This document shows, one piece after another, positions 15,132 to 21,404 of a DNA stretch of 43,331 nucleotides (its first letter is position 1; each line of letters starts with the position of its first letter). The notes below the pieces were generated by a model. The model was given only the letters and a program-made list of their open reading frames with translations, searched no databases and was not told the DNA's origin. Position numbers and translations under genes: made by a program. The DNA lies in the NCBI GenBank assembly GCA_028707065.1, contig JAQTUZ010000013.1, positions 1-43,331 of the forward strand, written 5' to 3'. Source of the stretch: Patescibacteria group bacterium (GTDB lineage: Bacteria > Patescibacteriota > Patescibacteriia > Patescibacteriales > WJLG01).

Positions 15132-15189
15132 CCTTCGCCTCGCCGAAGCTCGGCTTCGGTGGGCGCAGCCCACTGAAGATGAGCGAAGG
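15132..15189. repeat. three-stem palindromic element after tRNA-Ile
   Basis: Outer stem CCTTCGC (15132-15138) with GCGAAGG (15183-15189) encloses a 7-bp hairpin (15143-15149/15153-15159) and a 5-bp hairpin (15160-15164/15168-15172). The cloverleaf-like layout begins at the first base after the tRNA. Confidence 0.7.
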
Positions 15190-15228
15190 CGGGACAGCTT
15201 AATCTAAAAATTTAAAATTTAAATTCAT

Positions 15229-15300
15229 CGCGGGGTAGAGCAGTGGCAGCTCGCCAGGCCCATAACCTGGAGGTCGCCGGTTCAAATCCGGCCCCCGCAA
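15229..15300 (+). tRNA. initiator tRNA-fMet (CAT anticodon)
   Basis: Acceptor CGCGGGG faces CCCCGCA, leaving the C1-A72 mismatch diagnostic of bacterial initiator tRNA. Anticodon stem CCAGG/CCTGG around CCCATAA gives CAT. Only two of the three usual consecutive G-C pairs are present, the third being A-U. T-stem GCCGG/CCGGC with loop TTCAAAT; discriminator A; CCA not encoded. Confidence 0.95.
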
Positions 15301-15343
15301 CAGAGACGGTAAAAGTAAATATTTTATTTTGAAAAGACTAAGC

Positions 15344-15504
15344 GGTCGCCGGTTCCCACCCAGAGGGTGGTCCGCCTTTGGCGGAAAATCCGGCCCCCGC
15401 AACAGAGACGGTAAAAGTAAATATTTTATTTTGAAAAGACTAAGCGGTCGCCGGTTCCCACCCAGAGGGTGGTCCGCCTTTGGCGGAAAATCCGGCCCCC
15501 GCAA
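15344..15504 (+). repeat. two tandem broken copies of the tRNA-fMet 3' part, each with a double hairpin in the T-loop
   Basis: 15344-15402 and 15446-15504 both read GGTCGCCGGTTC, a 30-nt insert, then AAATCCGGCCCCCGCAA, matching the last 29 nt of tRNA-fMet. The insert consists of two perfect 6-bp hairpins: CCACCC-AGA-GGGTGG and TCCGCC-TTT-GGCGGA. The 41-nt stretch after the intact tRNA (15301-15341) is repeated after copy 1, giving a period of 102 bp. The 5' part of the tRNA is absent from both copies. Confidence 0.95.
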
Positions 15505-15583
15505 CTAGATCAATTATAAATTATCAATTACAAATTAAAAATTAATTTTAAATTTGTAATTTGTAATTTTTAATTGCTTGCGA

Positions 15584-15655
15584 GCCGAGGTAGCTCAGTG
15601 GTAGAGCAAGCGACTGAAAATCGCTGTGTTGTGAGTCCGATTCTCACCCTCGGCA
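15584..15655 (+). tRNA. tRNA-Phe (GAA anticodon)
   Basis: Acceptor GCCGAGG/CCTCGGC, D-stem GCTC/GAGC, anticodon stem AGCGA/TCGCT around CTGAAAA, T-stem GTGAG/CTCAC, discriminator A; CCA not fully encoded. Confidence 0.97.
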
Positions 15656-15660
15656 CAGGA

Positions 15661-15818
15661 GTGGTTTCGGAAGGCATCTTTTTCCTGCTGCAACCGTAAA
15701 AATCAGGCTATAATTTTTCGGATTTTCTCAACGTACGCGAGTACGTCTCGAAAAATCCAAAAAATTCTATCTCTGATTTTTCCGGTTTCGCTACGGAAAC
15801 GATGCCTTCCGAAACCAC
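15661..15818. repeat. 158-bp nested palindrome between tRNA-Phe and tRNA-Pro
   Basis: The 18-bp outer arms (15661-15678 and 15801-15818) are perfect inverted copies. Inside, AACCG/CGGTT, AAAAATCAG/CTGATTTTT, GGATTTT/AAAATCC and GTAC/GTAC pair in order, so the whole element forms one long interrupted hairpin. It contains no ORF of note. Confidence 0.9.
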
Positions 15819-15870
15819 ATTTCCGATTTCAGATTTTCGATTTACGATTTGCCGGGCAAATGCTACGCGC

Positions 15871-15941
15871 CGGGCTGTAGTATAGCGGTAGTACGCGTGC
15901 TTTGGGAGCATGTAGTCTGGGTTCGACTCCCAGCAGCCCGA
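15871..15941 (+). tRNA. tRNA-Pro (TGG anticodon)
   Basis: Acceptor CGGGCTG/CAGCCCG, D-stem GTAT/GTAC (one G-T pair), anticodon stem CGTGC/GCATG around TTTGGGA, T-stem CTGGG/CCCAG with loop TTCGACT, discriminator A. Confidence 0.95.
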
Positions 15942-16093
15942 CACAGAAAATTACAAATTATAAATTATTAATTATAAATTAATTATAGAGAAGCTGGGAT
16001 TAGTCGGAAAATAAAATTTGGATTATTCCAAATTCCATATTCCCCCTCGGCCTGAGCTAGGGACGAAGGCAAATTCCATATTCTAACATAACT

Positions 16094-16363
16094 ATGCCGA
16101 ATATTAAATCTGCCGCGAAAGAGTATCGCAAGAACATCAAGCGCCGCGCCTTCAATAATAATATTGAAGTCCATATCCAGGACTTGATCAAGAAATCGCA
16201 TAAGGCGATCGAGGCTAAGAATGCCAAGGCCGCCGAATTGGTCAAACAAGCCATGAAAGCTTTGGACAAGGCCGCCCAGAAAGGCGTGATCAAGAAAAAC
16301 ACCGCCGCCCGCCGCAAGTCCCGCCTCAATCTGCGTCTGAACAAGATGAAAAAAGCCAAATAG
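16094..16363 (+). CDS. rpsT: 30S ribosomal protein S20
   Basis: S20 binds 16S rRNA early in 30S assembly. The 89-residue protein is a Lys/Arg/Ala-rich helical bundle starting MPNIKSAAKEYRKNIKRRAFNN and ending KKNTAARRKSRLNLRLNKM, both typical of the family. The length is normal. It follows the tRNA cluster and is closed by a palindrome and a rho-independent terminator. No Shine-Dalgarno site is evident. Confidence 0.95.
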   Translation: MPNIKSAAKEYRKNIKRRAFNNNIEVHIQDLIKKSHKAIEAKNAKAAELVKQAMKALDKAAQKGVIKKNTAARRKSRLNLRLNKMKKAK

Positions 16364-16373
16364 CTTTAAAATT

Positions 16374-16437
16374 TGCGCTCCGCCGCAGTCTTCCCTCGGC
16401 AAACTCGGGACAAGCCGCCGCGGGACTGCGGTGCAAA
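16374..16437. repeat. palindromic element after rpsT
   Basis: CCGCAGTC (16384-16391) pairs with GACTGCGG (16425-16432), with TTTGC and GCAAA strands outside. It has the CGCAGTC core also seen in the secA in-frame palindrome. Confidence 0.75.
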
Positions 16438-16440
16438 GAC

Positions 16441-16462
16441 CGCCCTTAATCGGGCGTTTTTT
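16441..16462 (+). terminator. rpsT terminator
   Basis: CGCCC (16441-16445) pairs with GGGCG (16452-16456), followed by six T. Confidence 0.85.
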
Positions 16463-16481
16463 GTTTGAAGATTCGGCGCAA

Positions 16482-16508
16482 TTGACAGTTTAATTAAAAA
16501 ATGATAAT
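16482..16508 (+). promoter_or_regulatory. promoter, TTGACA-15-GATAAT
   Basis: TTGACA (16482-16487), 15 bp, GATAAT (16503-16508); TAATAT at 16505-16510 gives the alternative 17-bp spacing. The same layout recurs at 17842 and 18708. Confidence 0.7.
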
Positions 16509-16566
16509 ATTTTTCGTCAATGAATGCACGTTTACAACCTTTAACCAAATAGAAACGAGTGATAAT

Positions 16567-17160
16567 ATGGAGGCAAATTTTTTTCAAGCCCTGAAGAATT
16601 CTCCGCTCGACCAACTCGGAGACGTTTTCAAAATGCTCGCCGACAAAGTTTTCGCACATCGGCGGGAGAATAAAGGGTATGTCCCCTTGGCGATCTTTCC
16701 GTATTGCGTCGGTATCGGCGGAATCTATCCCTGTGTCGAAATGATTGTCGAGGTCCGCTCCCTGCTGGGAACTCCGATCGGATACGCCTTAAAAAAACGT
16801 TCGGCGGAAGAACAGGCCTGGCAAGGAAAGTATCAGATCGTCGGCGTCGCCGGGCGAATAACCGACCAGCCGAAAAATATTTTCAACCGGCTGACGACGG
16901 AAATTTTCGGACAAAATAAATTAGCCGAGTATAAGAAAGCCGACTTCATCGGCATCGAGATTCATGACGAACCGGAGCGCCAAGCCACCTGCTGGACGGC
17001 GGTCTGGAAAATCTCGATCCGCAAGAATCAGTTTCCGCTGCTCTCCGGCGATTGGAAAATATTCAATCAATTTGAAAATGATGGCATTATTGACCATCAC
17101 CGGAAAACCTTGGGCTGGGCCGCTAATCCGGCGCGTGAAGTATTTGTCGATCTGCGGTAG
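16567..17160 (+). CDS. unknown protein, possibly a degenerate Nudix fold
   Basis: The 197-residue protein is not firmly recognised. The segment PIGYALKKRSAEEQAWQGKYQIVGVAGRITDQPKNIFNRLTTEIFG resembles the strand-loop-helix order of Nudix hydrolases, where GKYQIVGVAGRI stands for the beta strand and RLTTEIFG for RExxEExG. Two of the metal-binding acidic positions are missing, so catalysis is doubtful. The frame is also open from ATG 16501, but that codon lies inside the promoter, so I use ATG 16567. The membrane protein gene follows after 37 bp and probably shares the transcript. Confidence 0.6.
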   Translation: MEANFFQALKNSPLDQLGDVFKMLADKVFAHRRENKGYVPLAIFPYCVGIGGIYPCVEMIVEVRSLLGTPIGYALKKRSAEEQAWQGKYQIVGVAGRITDQPKNIFNRLTTEIFGQNKLAEYKKADFIGIEIHDEPERQATCWTAVWKISIRKNQFPLLSGDWKIFNQFENDGIIDHHRKTLGWAANPAREVFVDLR

Positions 17161-17197
17161 GCGGTAATTTTTTTTCATTCCAAGAAAGGAGGCTGCC

Positions 17198-17779
17198 ATG
17201 AAAGGTGATTTTTTCCTGACGACGATTGCCGGCTTGATTTTCATCAGCGGCCTGATTCCTTATGGCATAGCTATCTGCCGCCGCCAAAGCGATCCGAGAA
17301 AAATATCCTGGCTGATCTGGTCGATTCTCGACTCGGTAATCTTTGCCGGGATGATCAATCAGGGAACAGTCAACGCTCAAATCGCCGCCGCTTTTTTGGG
17401 AAACTGGATAATTTTTTTCCTGGTCCTGAAGTTTGGCTATCCCGGTTGGAAGCGGATGGATATGTTTTGCCTCGGCAGCGCGGGCGTCGGTATAATTCTC
17501 TGGATGATTTTCCGCGATTCTAATTTCGGCATATCCACTTGTCTGGCTGCCAATCTGATCGGTTCTTATCCGACTTTCGCATCCGCCTGGAAAAATCCCC
17601 AGTCTGAAAATGGGTTGGGCTGGATGATCATGTGGGTCGGTTGCCTGATTCAGATCGCGGCGGTCAAGCACTGGACATTTGCCGAAGCCGCCCAACCGCT
17701 GGTATTCCTTTCAGTCCAATCGACGATGATGTATATTCTATTCGTCCGCCCGCTTTTTAAAAAGCGGGTCGTCCGATAA
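17198..17779 (+). CDS. multi-pass membrane protein of unknown function
   Basis: The 193 residues form about six hydrophobic segments. Two parts resemble each other: GLIPYGIAICRRQSDPRKISWLIWS (about 13-38) and NLIGSYPTFASAWKNPQSENGLGWMIMW. Each has a proline before a short basic stretch and a Trp-rich helix, which recalls the internal repeat of PQ-loop/SWEET-type carriers, but I cannot assign it. A strong AAAGGAGG Shine-Dalgarno site precedes the ATG. It ends in a clear terminator and probably forms a two-gene unit with the preceding gene. Confidence 0.75.
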   Translation: MKGDFFLTTIAGLIFISGLIPYGIAICRRQSDPRKISWLIWSILDSVIFAGMINQGTVNAQIAAAFLGNWIIFFLVLKFGYPGWKRMDMFCLGSAGVGIILWMIFRDSNFGISTCLAANLIGSYPTFASAWKNPQSENGLGWMIMWVGCLIQIAAVKHWTFAEAAQPLVFLSVQSTMMYILFVRPLFKKRVVR

Positions 17780-17788
17780 TTCAAACTA

Positions 17789-17814
17789 AAGCATTTCCCG
17801 CGAAATGCTTTTTT
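17789..17814 (+). terminator. rho-independent terminator
   Basis: AAGCATTTC (17789-17797) and GAAATGCTT (17802-17810), loop CCGC, then a T run. Confidence 0.92.
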
Positions 17815-17841
17815 AATTTCAGCCGGATTGGTTTTTTTGTT

Positions 17842-17868
17842 TTGACTTTATCCGGGCGATATGATAAT
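17842..17868 (+). promoter_or_regulatory. promoter of the purH cyclohydrolase gene
   Basis: TTGACT (17842-17847), 15 bp, GATAAT (17863-17868). Six nt later begins TGTCGTCCTTTGGAAAAT (17875-17892), nearly identical (16 of 18) and identically spaced in the next gene's leader. Confidence 0.75.
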
Positions 17869-17948
17869 TTTGAATGTCGTCCTTTGGAAAATTGAATCAA
17901 TTGATTAGTGAATAAACATTAACCAATAACCCACAGAAAGGGGTTTGT

Positions 17949-18650
17949 ATGATTAGACCCGTGGAACAAATTAATGATCGGGTGATGGTCGAAAATGTTT
18001 TTTGTTCAGTAACGAACAAAGACAAATTGACAGCCTTGGTTAACGGATTAATTGAGGTTGTTCCGGAAGTAAATATAATTTCTACCGGAGGAACTTTTTC
18101 TCATCTCTCAACGGAGCTGGGATCGGAATCCTCGCTTTTTTTGAAAGAAATTTCCAACTACACTGGGATGAAGGAGATAGCCGGAGGCCTGGTAAAAAGC
18201 CTGCACCACAAGATGTTTTTGGGATATCTGACGGAAACTTATTGCCAGAGCCATGCAGCTGATATGGAAAGGGAAAAAGCGGTTCCCATCGATTTGTTGA
18301 TAGTGAATCTTTACGATTTCGAAAAGGCCGCAGTCAATGACGGAAACCCGGCATCTTTGGAATTAGCCCGGGGCAATATCGACGTCGGCGGACCTTCAGC
18401 CTTGCGAGCGGCGGCCAAGAATTGGTTGCGCGTAATGATCCTTCCGGAAGTCGGCGACTATGATGATTTTTTACAGAAATTGAAAGAAAATAAAGGCGCA
18501 ACAACTTACGAGATGAGATATAAGGCCGCTATAAAGACTTTCGGGATATTATCAGCCTATGATGGGGCCATTAATCGTTTCTTCCAGGACATTTCCGCAG
18601 CAGAGACGATTAGGGCGTACCAAGTCCGCAGGCCGAGTGGTGATTGTTGA
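17949..18650 (+). CDS. purH (N-terminal part): IMP cyclohydrolase domain of PurH as a separate gene
   Basis: The protein closes FAICAR to IMP, the last step of purine synthesis. It carries the MGS-fold motifs: STGGTF near residue 40, KSLHHKMFLGYL (for KTLHPKIHGGIL), DLLIVNLYDFEKA, and the conserved NIDVGGPSALRAAAKN. It ends at 233 residues, just after the cyclohydrolase domain, where normal PurH (about 520) continues into the transformylase. The stop is followed by a terminator and the other half is encoded separately from 18809. An AAAGGGG Shine-Dalgarno site precedes the ATG. Confidence 0.92.
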   Translation: MIRPVEQINDRVMVENVFCSVTNKDKLTALVNGLIEVVPEVNIISTGGTFSHLSTELGSESSLFLKEISNYTGMKEIAGGLVKSLHHKMFLGYLTETYCQSHAADMEREKAVPIDLLIVNLYDFEKAAVNDGNPASLELARGNIDVGGPSALRAAAKNWLRVMILPEVGDYDDFLQKLKENKGATTYEMRYKAAIKTFGILSAYDGAINRFFQDISAAETIRAYQVRRPSGDC

Positions 18651-18674
18651 TTTCAGACCGCGCGTATAAACAGG

Positions 18675-18703
18675 GGAGTTTTGCCAAAAGCGAAACTCCT
18701 TTT
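18675..18703 (+). terminator. rho-independent terminator between the two purH genes
   Basis: GGAGTTTTG (18675-18683) and CGAAACTCC (18691-18699) pair with one G-U, followed by TTTT. Confidence 0.85.
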
Positions 18704-18707
18704 AATT

Positions 18708-18734
18708 TTGACTTATCTCTGAAGTAGTGATAAT
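18708..18734 (+). promoter_or_regulatory. promoter of the purH transformylase gene
   Basis: TTGACT (18708-18713), 15 bp, GATAAT (18729-18734); six nt later TGTTGTCCTTTTGAAAAT (18741-18758), the twin of the element in front of the cyclohydrolase gene. Confidence 0.75.
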
Positions 18735-18808
18735 TTAAGATGTTGTCCTTTTGAAAATCAATTCGTTAAATCCTATCATCAATCACTAAACCTAATGGAG
18801 GTTTTGTT

Positions 18809-19960
18809 ATGAAGAAGTTCGCGCAATGGCTGGCTTATCTGATCGGGACGCCGTGCTTTTACTTGAGCCATTATTTGCTGGAGTTGGCTGACCGCTTGAC
18901 CGGCGGGCAGTATAAGGGATTCATGGGCAGGAGACACCAGTTTTGCCGCTACGGAGAAAATGGCTGGCAAAAACCAGCGGCCATTTATCGTAATCCGTTT
19001 GTGACTGCCGATGATCCGCTCAAGCTTACCAATTTGAAGCAAGTGGGAGGATCAGCGCCGAGCTATAACAATTACAATGACTTCCAGAGAGGCGGGTTTT
19101 TGTTCACGCATCTGGTGGAATCTTTCGTCCGTAATTTCGGGGAGATACAATATTTGGTGACGGCAGTAAAGCACGGCAACCCCTGCGGTTGTGCCGTTCA
19201 CGGGGATCGTGAAGAAGCCGTTATCCGGACTTTGAAAGGAGATCCGCTGGCGGTAAATGGCGCAGTGATGGACCTCAATTTCCTGGTGGATGGAAAAATA
19301 GCCGAGCTGATACTCCATTACAATAATCCGGAAGGCAGGCGGATTATTGACGGCGTTATGGCACCGGGTTTTACCGCTGAAGCCATCAAGGCGTTCGAGC
19401 GAAAAAAGGGCAAATGTCCCTTGATAGTTTGTCCGGCCCTGGCGACACTTGGCCGCGACTGTCTTGATCGGGCACTTCACTTCCGTTATCTGCGTGGTCA
19501 GGATTTCCTGCTCCAGCCTAATTTTACTTTCATTTTTCAGATGAGCATGCCGTACGTTGCCAAATACGGCCAGGCCACAATCCAGCAGGAAAAAGACATG
19601 GTATTCCTCAAAGCGATAATTGATTGCTGCACGAGCAACACCATCGCGATCGGGGGAGATTTTACCCTGTTTGCGGCGGCGGTGGCGCAACAATCAAGGA
19701 TCGCGGCGGCTGATTTGGGCATTGCCAATTCGACGCGATCACTTCATGATCTGCACGGGAGTGTATCGGCCAGCGACAGCTTTTTCCTCGTAACCGATGC
19801 TCCGGGAGCGCTGATCAAAGCCGGCATCGCCGCGATATTGAGCACTAGCCGGGTTACCTCAATGTCGAAAGACCCGCCGATCATTAAATTCTGCCAGGAT
19901 GCCGGCATCCCGCTCTATCTGACGCCGGACGATCAGACTCGCGGCTTTTTCCACGGCTGA
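18809..19960 (+). CDS. purH (C-terminal part): AICAR formyltransferase domain of PurH as a separate gene
   Basis: The enzyme formylates AICAR to FAICAR using 10-formyl-THF. CRYGENGWQKPAAIYR matches the RYGENPHQ entry motif, VKHGNPCGCAV contains the Lys-His catalytic pair, and later motifs (VNGAVMDLNFLVDGKIAELI, SDSFFLVTDAPGALIKAGIAAI) follow the family order. The 383 residues have about 45 extra residues at the N-terminus (MKKFAQWLAYLIGTPCFYLSHYLLELADRL), hydrophobic and amphipathic. A TGGAGG Shine-Dalgarno site precedes the ATG. Being separate from the cyclohydrolase domain is unusual in bacteria. Confidence 0.92.
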   Translation: MKKFAQWLAYLIGTPCFYLSHYLLELADRLTGGQYKGFMGRRHQFCRYGENGWQKPAAIYRNPFVTADDPLKLTNLKQVGGSAPSYNNYNDFQRGGFLFTHLVESFVRNFGEIQYLVTAVKHGNPCGCAVHGDREEAVIRTLKGDPLAVNGAVMDLNFLVDGKIAELILHYNNPEGRRIIDGVMAPGFTAEAIKAFERKKGKCPLIVCPALATLGRDCLDRALHFRYLRGQDFLLQPNFTFIFQMSMPYVAKYGQATIQQEKDMVFLKAIIDCCTSNTIAIGGDFTLFAAAVAQQSRIAAADLGIANSTRSLHDLHGSVSASDSFFLVTDAPGALIKAGIAAILSTSRVTSMSKDPPIIKFCQDAGIPLYLTPDDQTRGFFHG

Positions 19961-19987
19961 TCGTTATCAAGAGTTGAAACAGTTCGA

Positions 19988-20019
19988 GGGTTTTGCTTTA
20001 GCGAGCAAGACCCTTTTTT
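19988..20019 (+). terminator. rho-independent terminator after purH
   Basis: GGGTTTTGC (19988-19996) pairs with GCAAGACCC (20005-20013) with one G-U, then six T. Confidence 0.9.
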
Positions 20020-20036
20020 ATTTGCTTGAATCTTTT

Positions 20037-20045
20037 TGCTATAAT
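20037..20045 (+). promoter_or_regulatory. extended -10 promoter; leaderless start likely
   Basis: TGCTATAAT is a full extended -10. The downstream ATG (20052) starts 6 nt after it, so transcription would begin at or beside the start codon. Confidence 0.65.
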
Positions 20046-20051
20046 TAAAAT

Positions 20052-20948
20052 ATGCAAAGGAGGACAAAGGTTTTAATTATTTTTGGCGCGGCATTGGCTT
20101 TAATAAGTTTTTGCCTTTTTTTATTTTTTTATCATCCGCAAAAATTACTGGAAGTGGATTTTCTGAATGTCGGGCAAGGCGACGCGGAATTGATCAAAAC
20201 GCCGTACGGCCAGACGATTTTGATCGACGGCGGGCCGGATAATAAAGTGATGAGTGAGCTGGGGAGAAATCTGCCTTGGCTGGATCGAAAAATCGATCTA
20301 GTCATCAATACTCATCCGCACGATGACCATGTTTCCGGTCTGATTGATATTTTAAAAAAATATCAGGTGGAAAGAATCTTGATGACGGCCGCACTTACCC
20401 ACCCCGCCTCGCTGGGCTCGGCACCCCTCCCAAGAGGGGAATATGCGCCGCCGTTTGAAGAATTTTTAAAAGTTCGCGCCGAAAAAAAGACGCCGATAAT
20501 TATCGTTGCCGGACCGGAAAAGATAACTTTAGGGCCTGATCTGATTTTGGAAATTATTTATCCGGACAAAAATGATTTGGGCGCGGACCTGAATGAAGAC
20601 TCGATCGTCGCCAGATTGATCTATAAAAACAAAACTTTTTTGTTCGTCGGTGATGCCGGCAATAAGACCGAAGCCGAATTGCTTGCCGAAAAAATTGATT
20701 TAAAAGCTGGCGTTTTAAAAGTCGGCCATCATGGCTCGGAAACTTCCTCGTCGCTCGATTTTCTCCGCGCCGTCTCGCCGCAAATCGCCGTGATCGAATG
20801 CGGCCCGGATAATCAGTTCGGCTTTCCCAAACCGGACACGCTCTGGCGCCTCGCTAAGATCGGCGCACAAACATTCCGCACCGATTTAAACGGCACAATT
20901 AAAATCAAAAGCGATGGAAATAAAATTGAAGTAAAAAGTCAAAAGTAA
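20052..20948 (+). CDS. MBL-fold hydrolase resembling the ComEC C-terminal domain
   Basis: One N-terminal membrane segment (about 7-26) leads into LEVDFLNVGQGDAELI, the ComEC/Rec2 C-domain opening. It is followed by ILIDGGPD, the metal motif THPHDDH (87-93), VGDAGNKTEAELL and VGHHGSETSSS. Such stand-alone proteins are thought to act outside the membrane on nucleic acids or phosphoesters. Between the metal motif and FEEFLKVR lies a THP-type palindrome (20395-20442) encoding LTHPASLGSAPLPRGE. The promoter suggests a leaderless transcript. Length (298) is usual apart from the insertion. Confidence 0.87.
   Translation: MQRRTKVLIIFGAALALISFCLFLFFYHPQKLLEVDFLNVGQGDAELIKTPYGQTILIDGGPDNKVMSELGRNLPWLDRKIDLVINTHPHDDHVSGLIDILKKYQVERILMTAALTHPASLGSAPLPRGEYAPPFEEFLKVRAEKKTPIIIVAGPEKITLGPDLILEIIYPDKNDLGADLNEDSIVARLIYKNKTFLFVGDAGNKTEAELLAEKIDLKAGVLKVGHHGSETSSSLDFLRAVSPQIAVIECGPDNQFGFPKPDTLWRLAKIGAQTFRTDLNGTIKIKSDGNKIEVKSQK
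20395..20442 (+). repeat. THP-type palindromic element in the MBL gene
   Basis: TTACCCACCCCGCC, variable hairpin, CACCCCTCCCAAGAGGGG. Encodes THPASLGSAPLPRGE in the host frame. Confidence 0.87.
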
Positions 20949-20969
20949 AGTTTTTGCAGAAGTTCGATG

Positions 20970-21150
20970 ATAAATTAATTTCATTACCGCGAGCATTGAA
21001 AATTTCCGTTAAGTCACGAGCGTAGAAGCCGTGCAAAATTGCGTTGTCCGAAGTCCGCTTCCTTATTATAATTTTAATAAAGAAAAGCGGGCAAGAATAG
21101 CAATTTTGCTAGGCTTCCTAGCGGAGTGATAGGAAATTTTCACCTGCGAG
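20970..21150. repeat. long palindromic dispersed element, copy 1
   Basis: Nested inverted arms: GAAAATTTCC (20998-21007) with GGAAATTTTC (21132-21141), GAAGCC (21025-21030) with GGCTTC (21112-21117), CAAAATTGC (21034-21042) with GCAATTTTG (21100-21108), and CCGCTT with AAGCGG. Copy 2 lies at 43176-43331. No ORF of note. Confidence 0.88.
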
Positions 21151-21153
21151 CAG

Positions 21154-21188
21154 TTTTTTGCGCTACTTTTTTTAAAAAAAGTAGCAAA
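21154..21188. repeat. 24-bp perfect palindrome
   Basis: GCTACTTTTTTT directly abuts its complement AAAAAAAGTAGC, with TTTGC and AAAG outside. It could terminate transcription in either direction. Confidence 0.75.
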
Positions 21189-21211
21189 GATTTTAATAAT
21201 AATGTCAGGAA

Positions 21212-21300
21212 TAAACCCACCCCGTCGCCGAGGCACTCCGCCAGCTGGCGGAACCCCTCCCCCACGCATCGCTATCGCTTTGCGGGGCAGGCAAGAAGGG
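21212..21300 (+). repeat. THP-type palindromic element, intergenic, with nested insertions
   Basis: Starts as the family does (AAACCCACCCCGTCGCC) but contains a CCGCCAGCTGGCGG palindrome before AACCCCTCCCCC and a further GC segment up to 21300. With copy 1 of the long palindrome it fills the gene-free stretch 20949-21404. Confidence 0.65.
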
Positions 21301-21404
21301 ATTTTTTGCCCTTGAATTTTTTACCCAAAAGGCTTAAGATGATTAGCTCGGATTAAATTGAAAGTACTTTTTGTTCATATATCAACAACCTGGAGGGATG
21401 CGCT

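Noticed and set aside
15229-15504. tRNA attachment sites of an integrated island
   Set aside because: Copies are only 102 bp apart, nothing lies between them, and no integrase is present; kept only as an alternative idea.
15199-15504. 101-codon minus-strand ORF with a repeated peptide
   Set aside because: It is simply the antisense of the tandem tRNA-fMet repeats.
15301-15505. Possible CRISPR array (two regular repeats)
   Set aside because: The repeated unit contains a tRNA 3' end and the intervening sequence is also identical; there are no unique spacers and no cas genes.
16501-16566. Upstream start of the Nudix-like protein at 16501
   Set aside because: The ATG lies inside the -35/-10 region of its own promoter.
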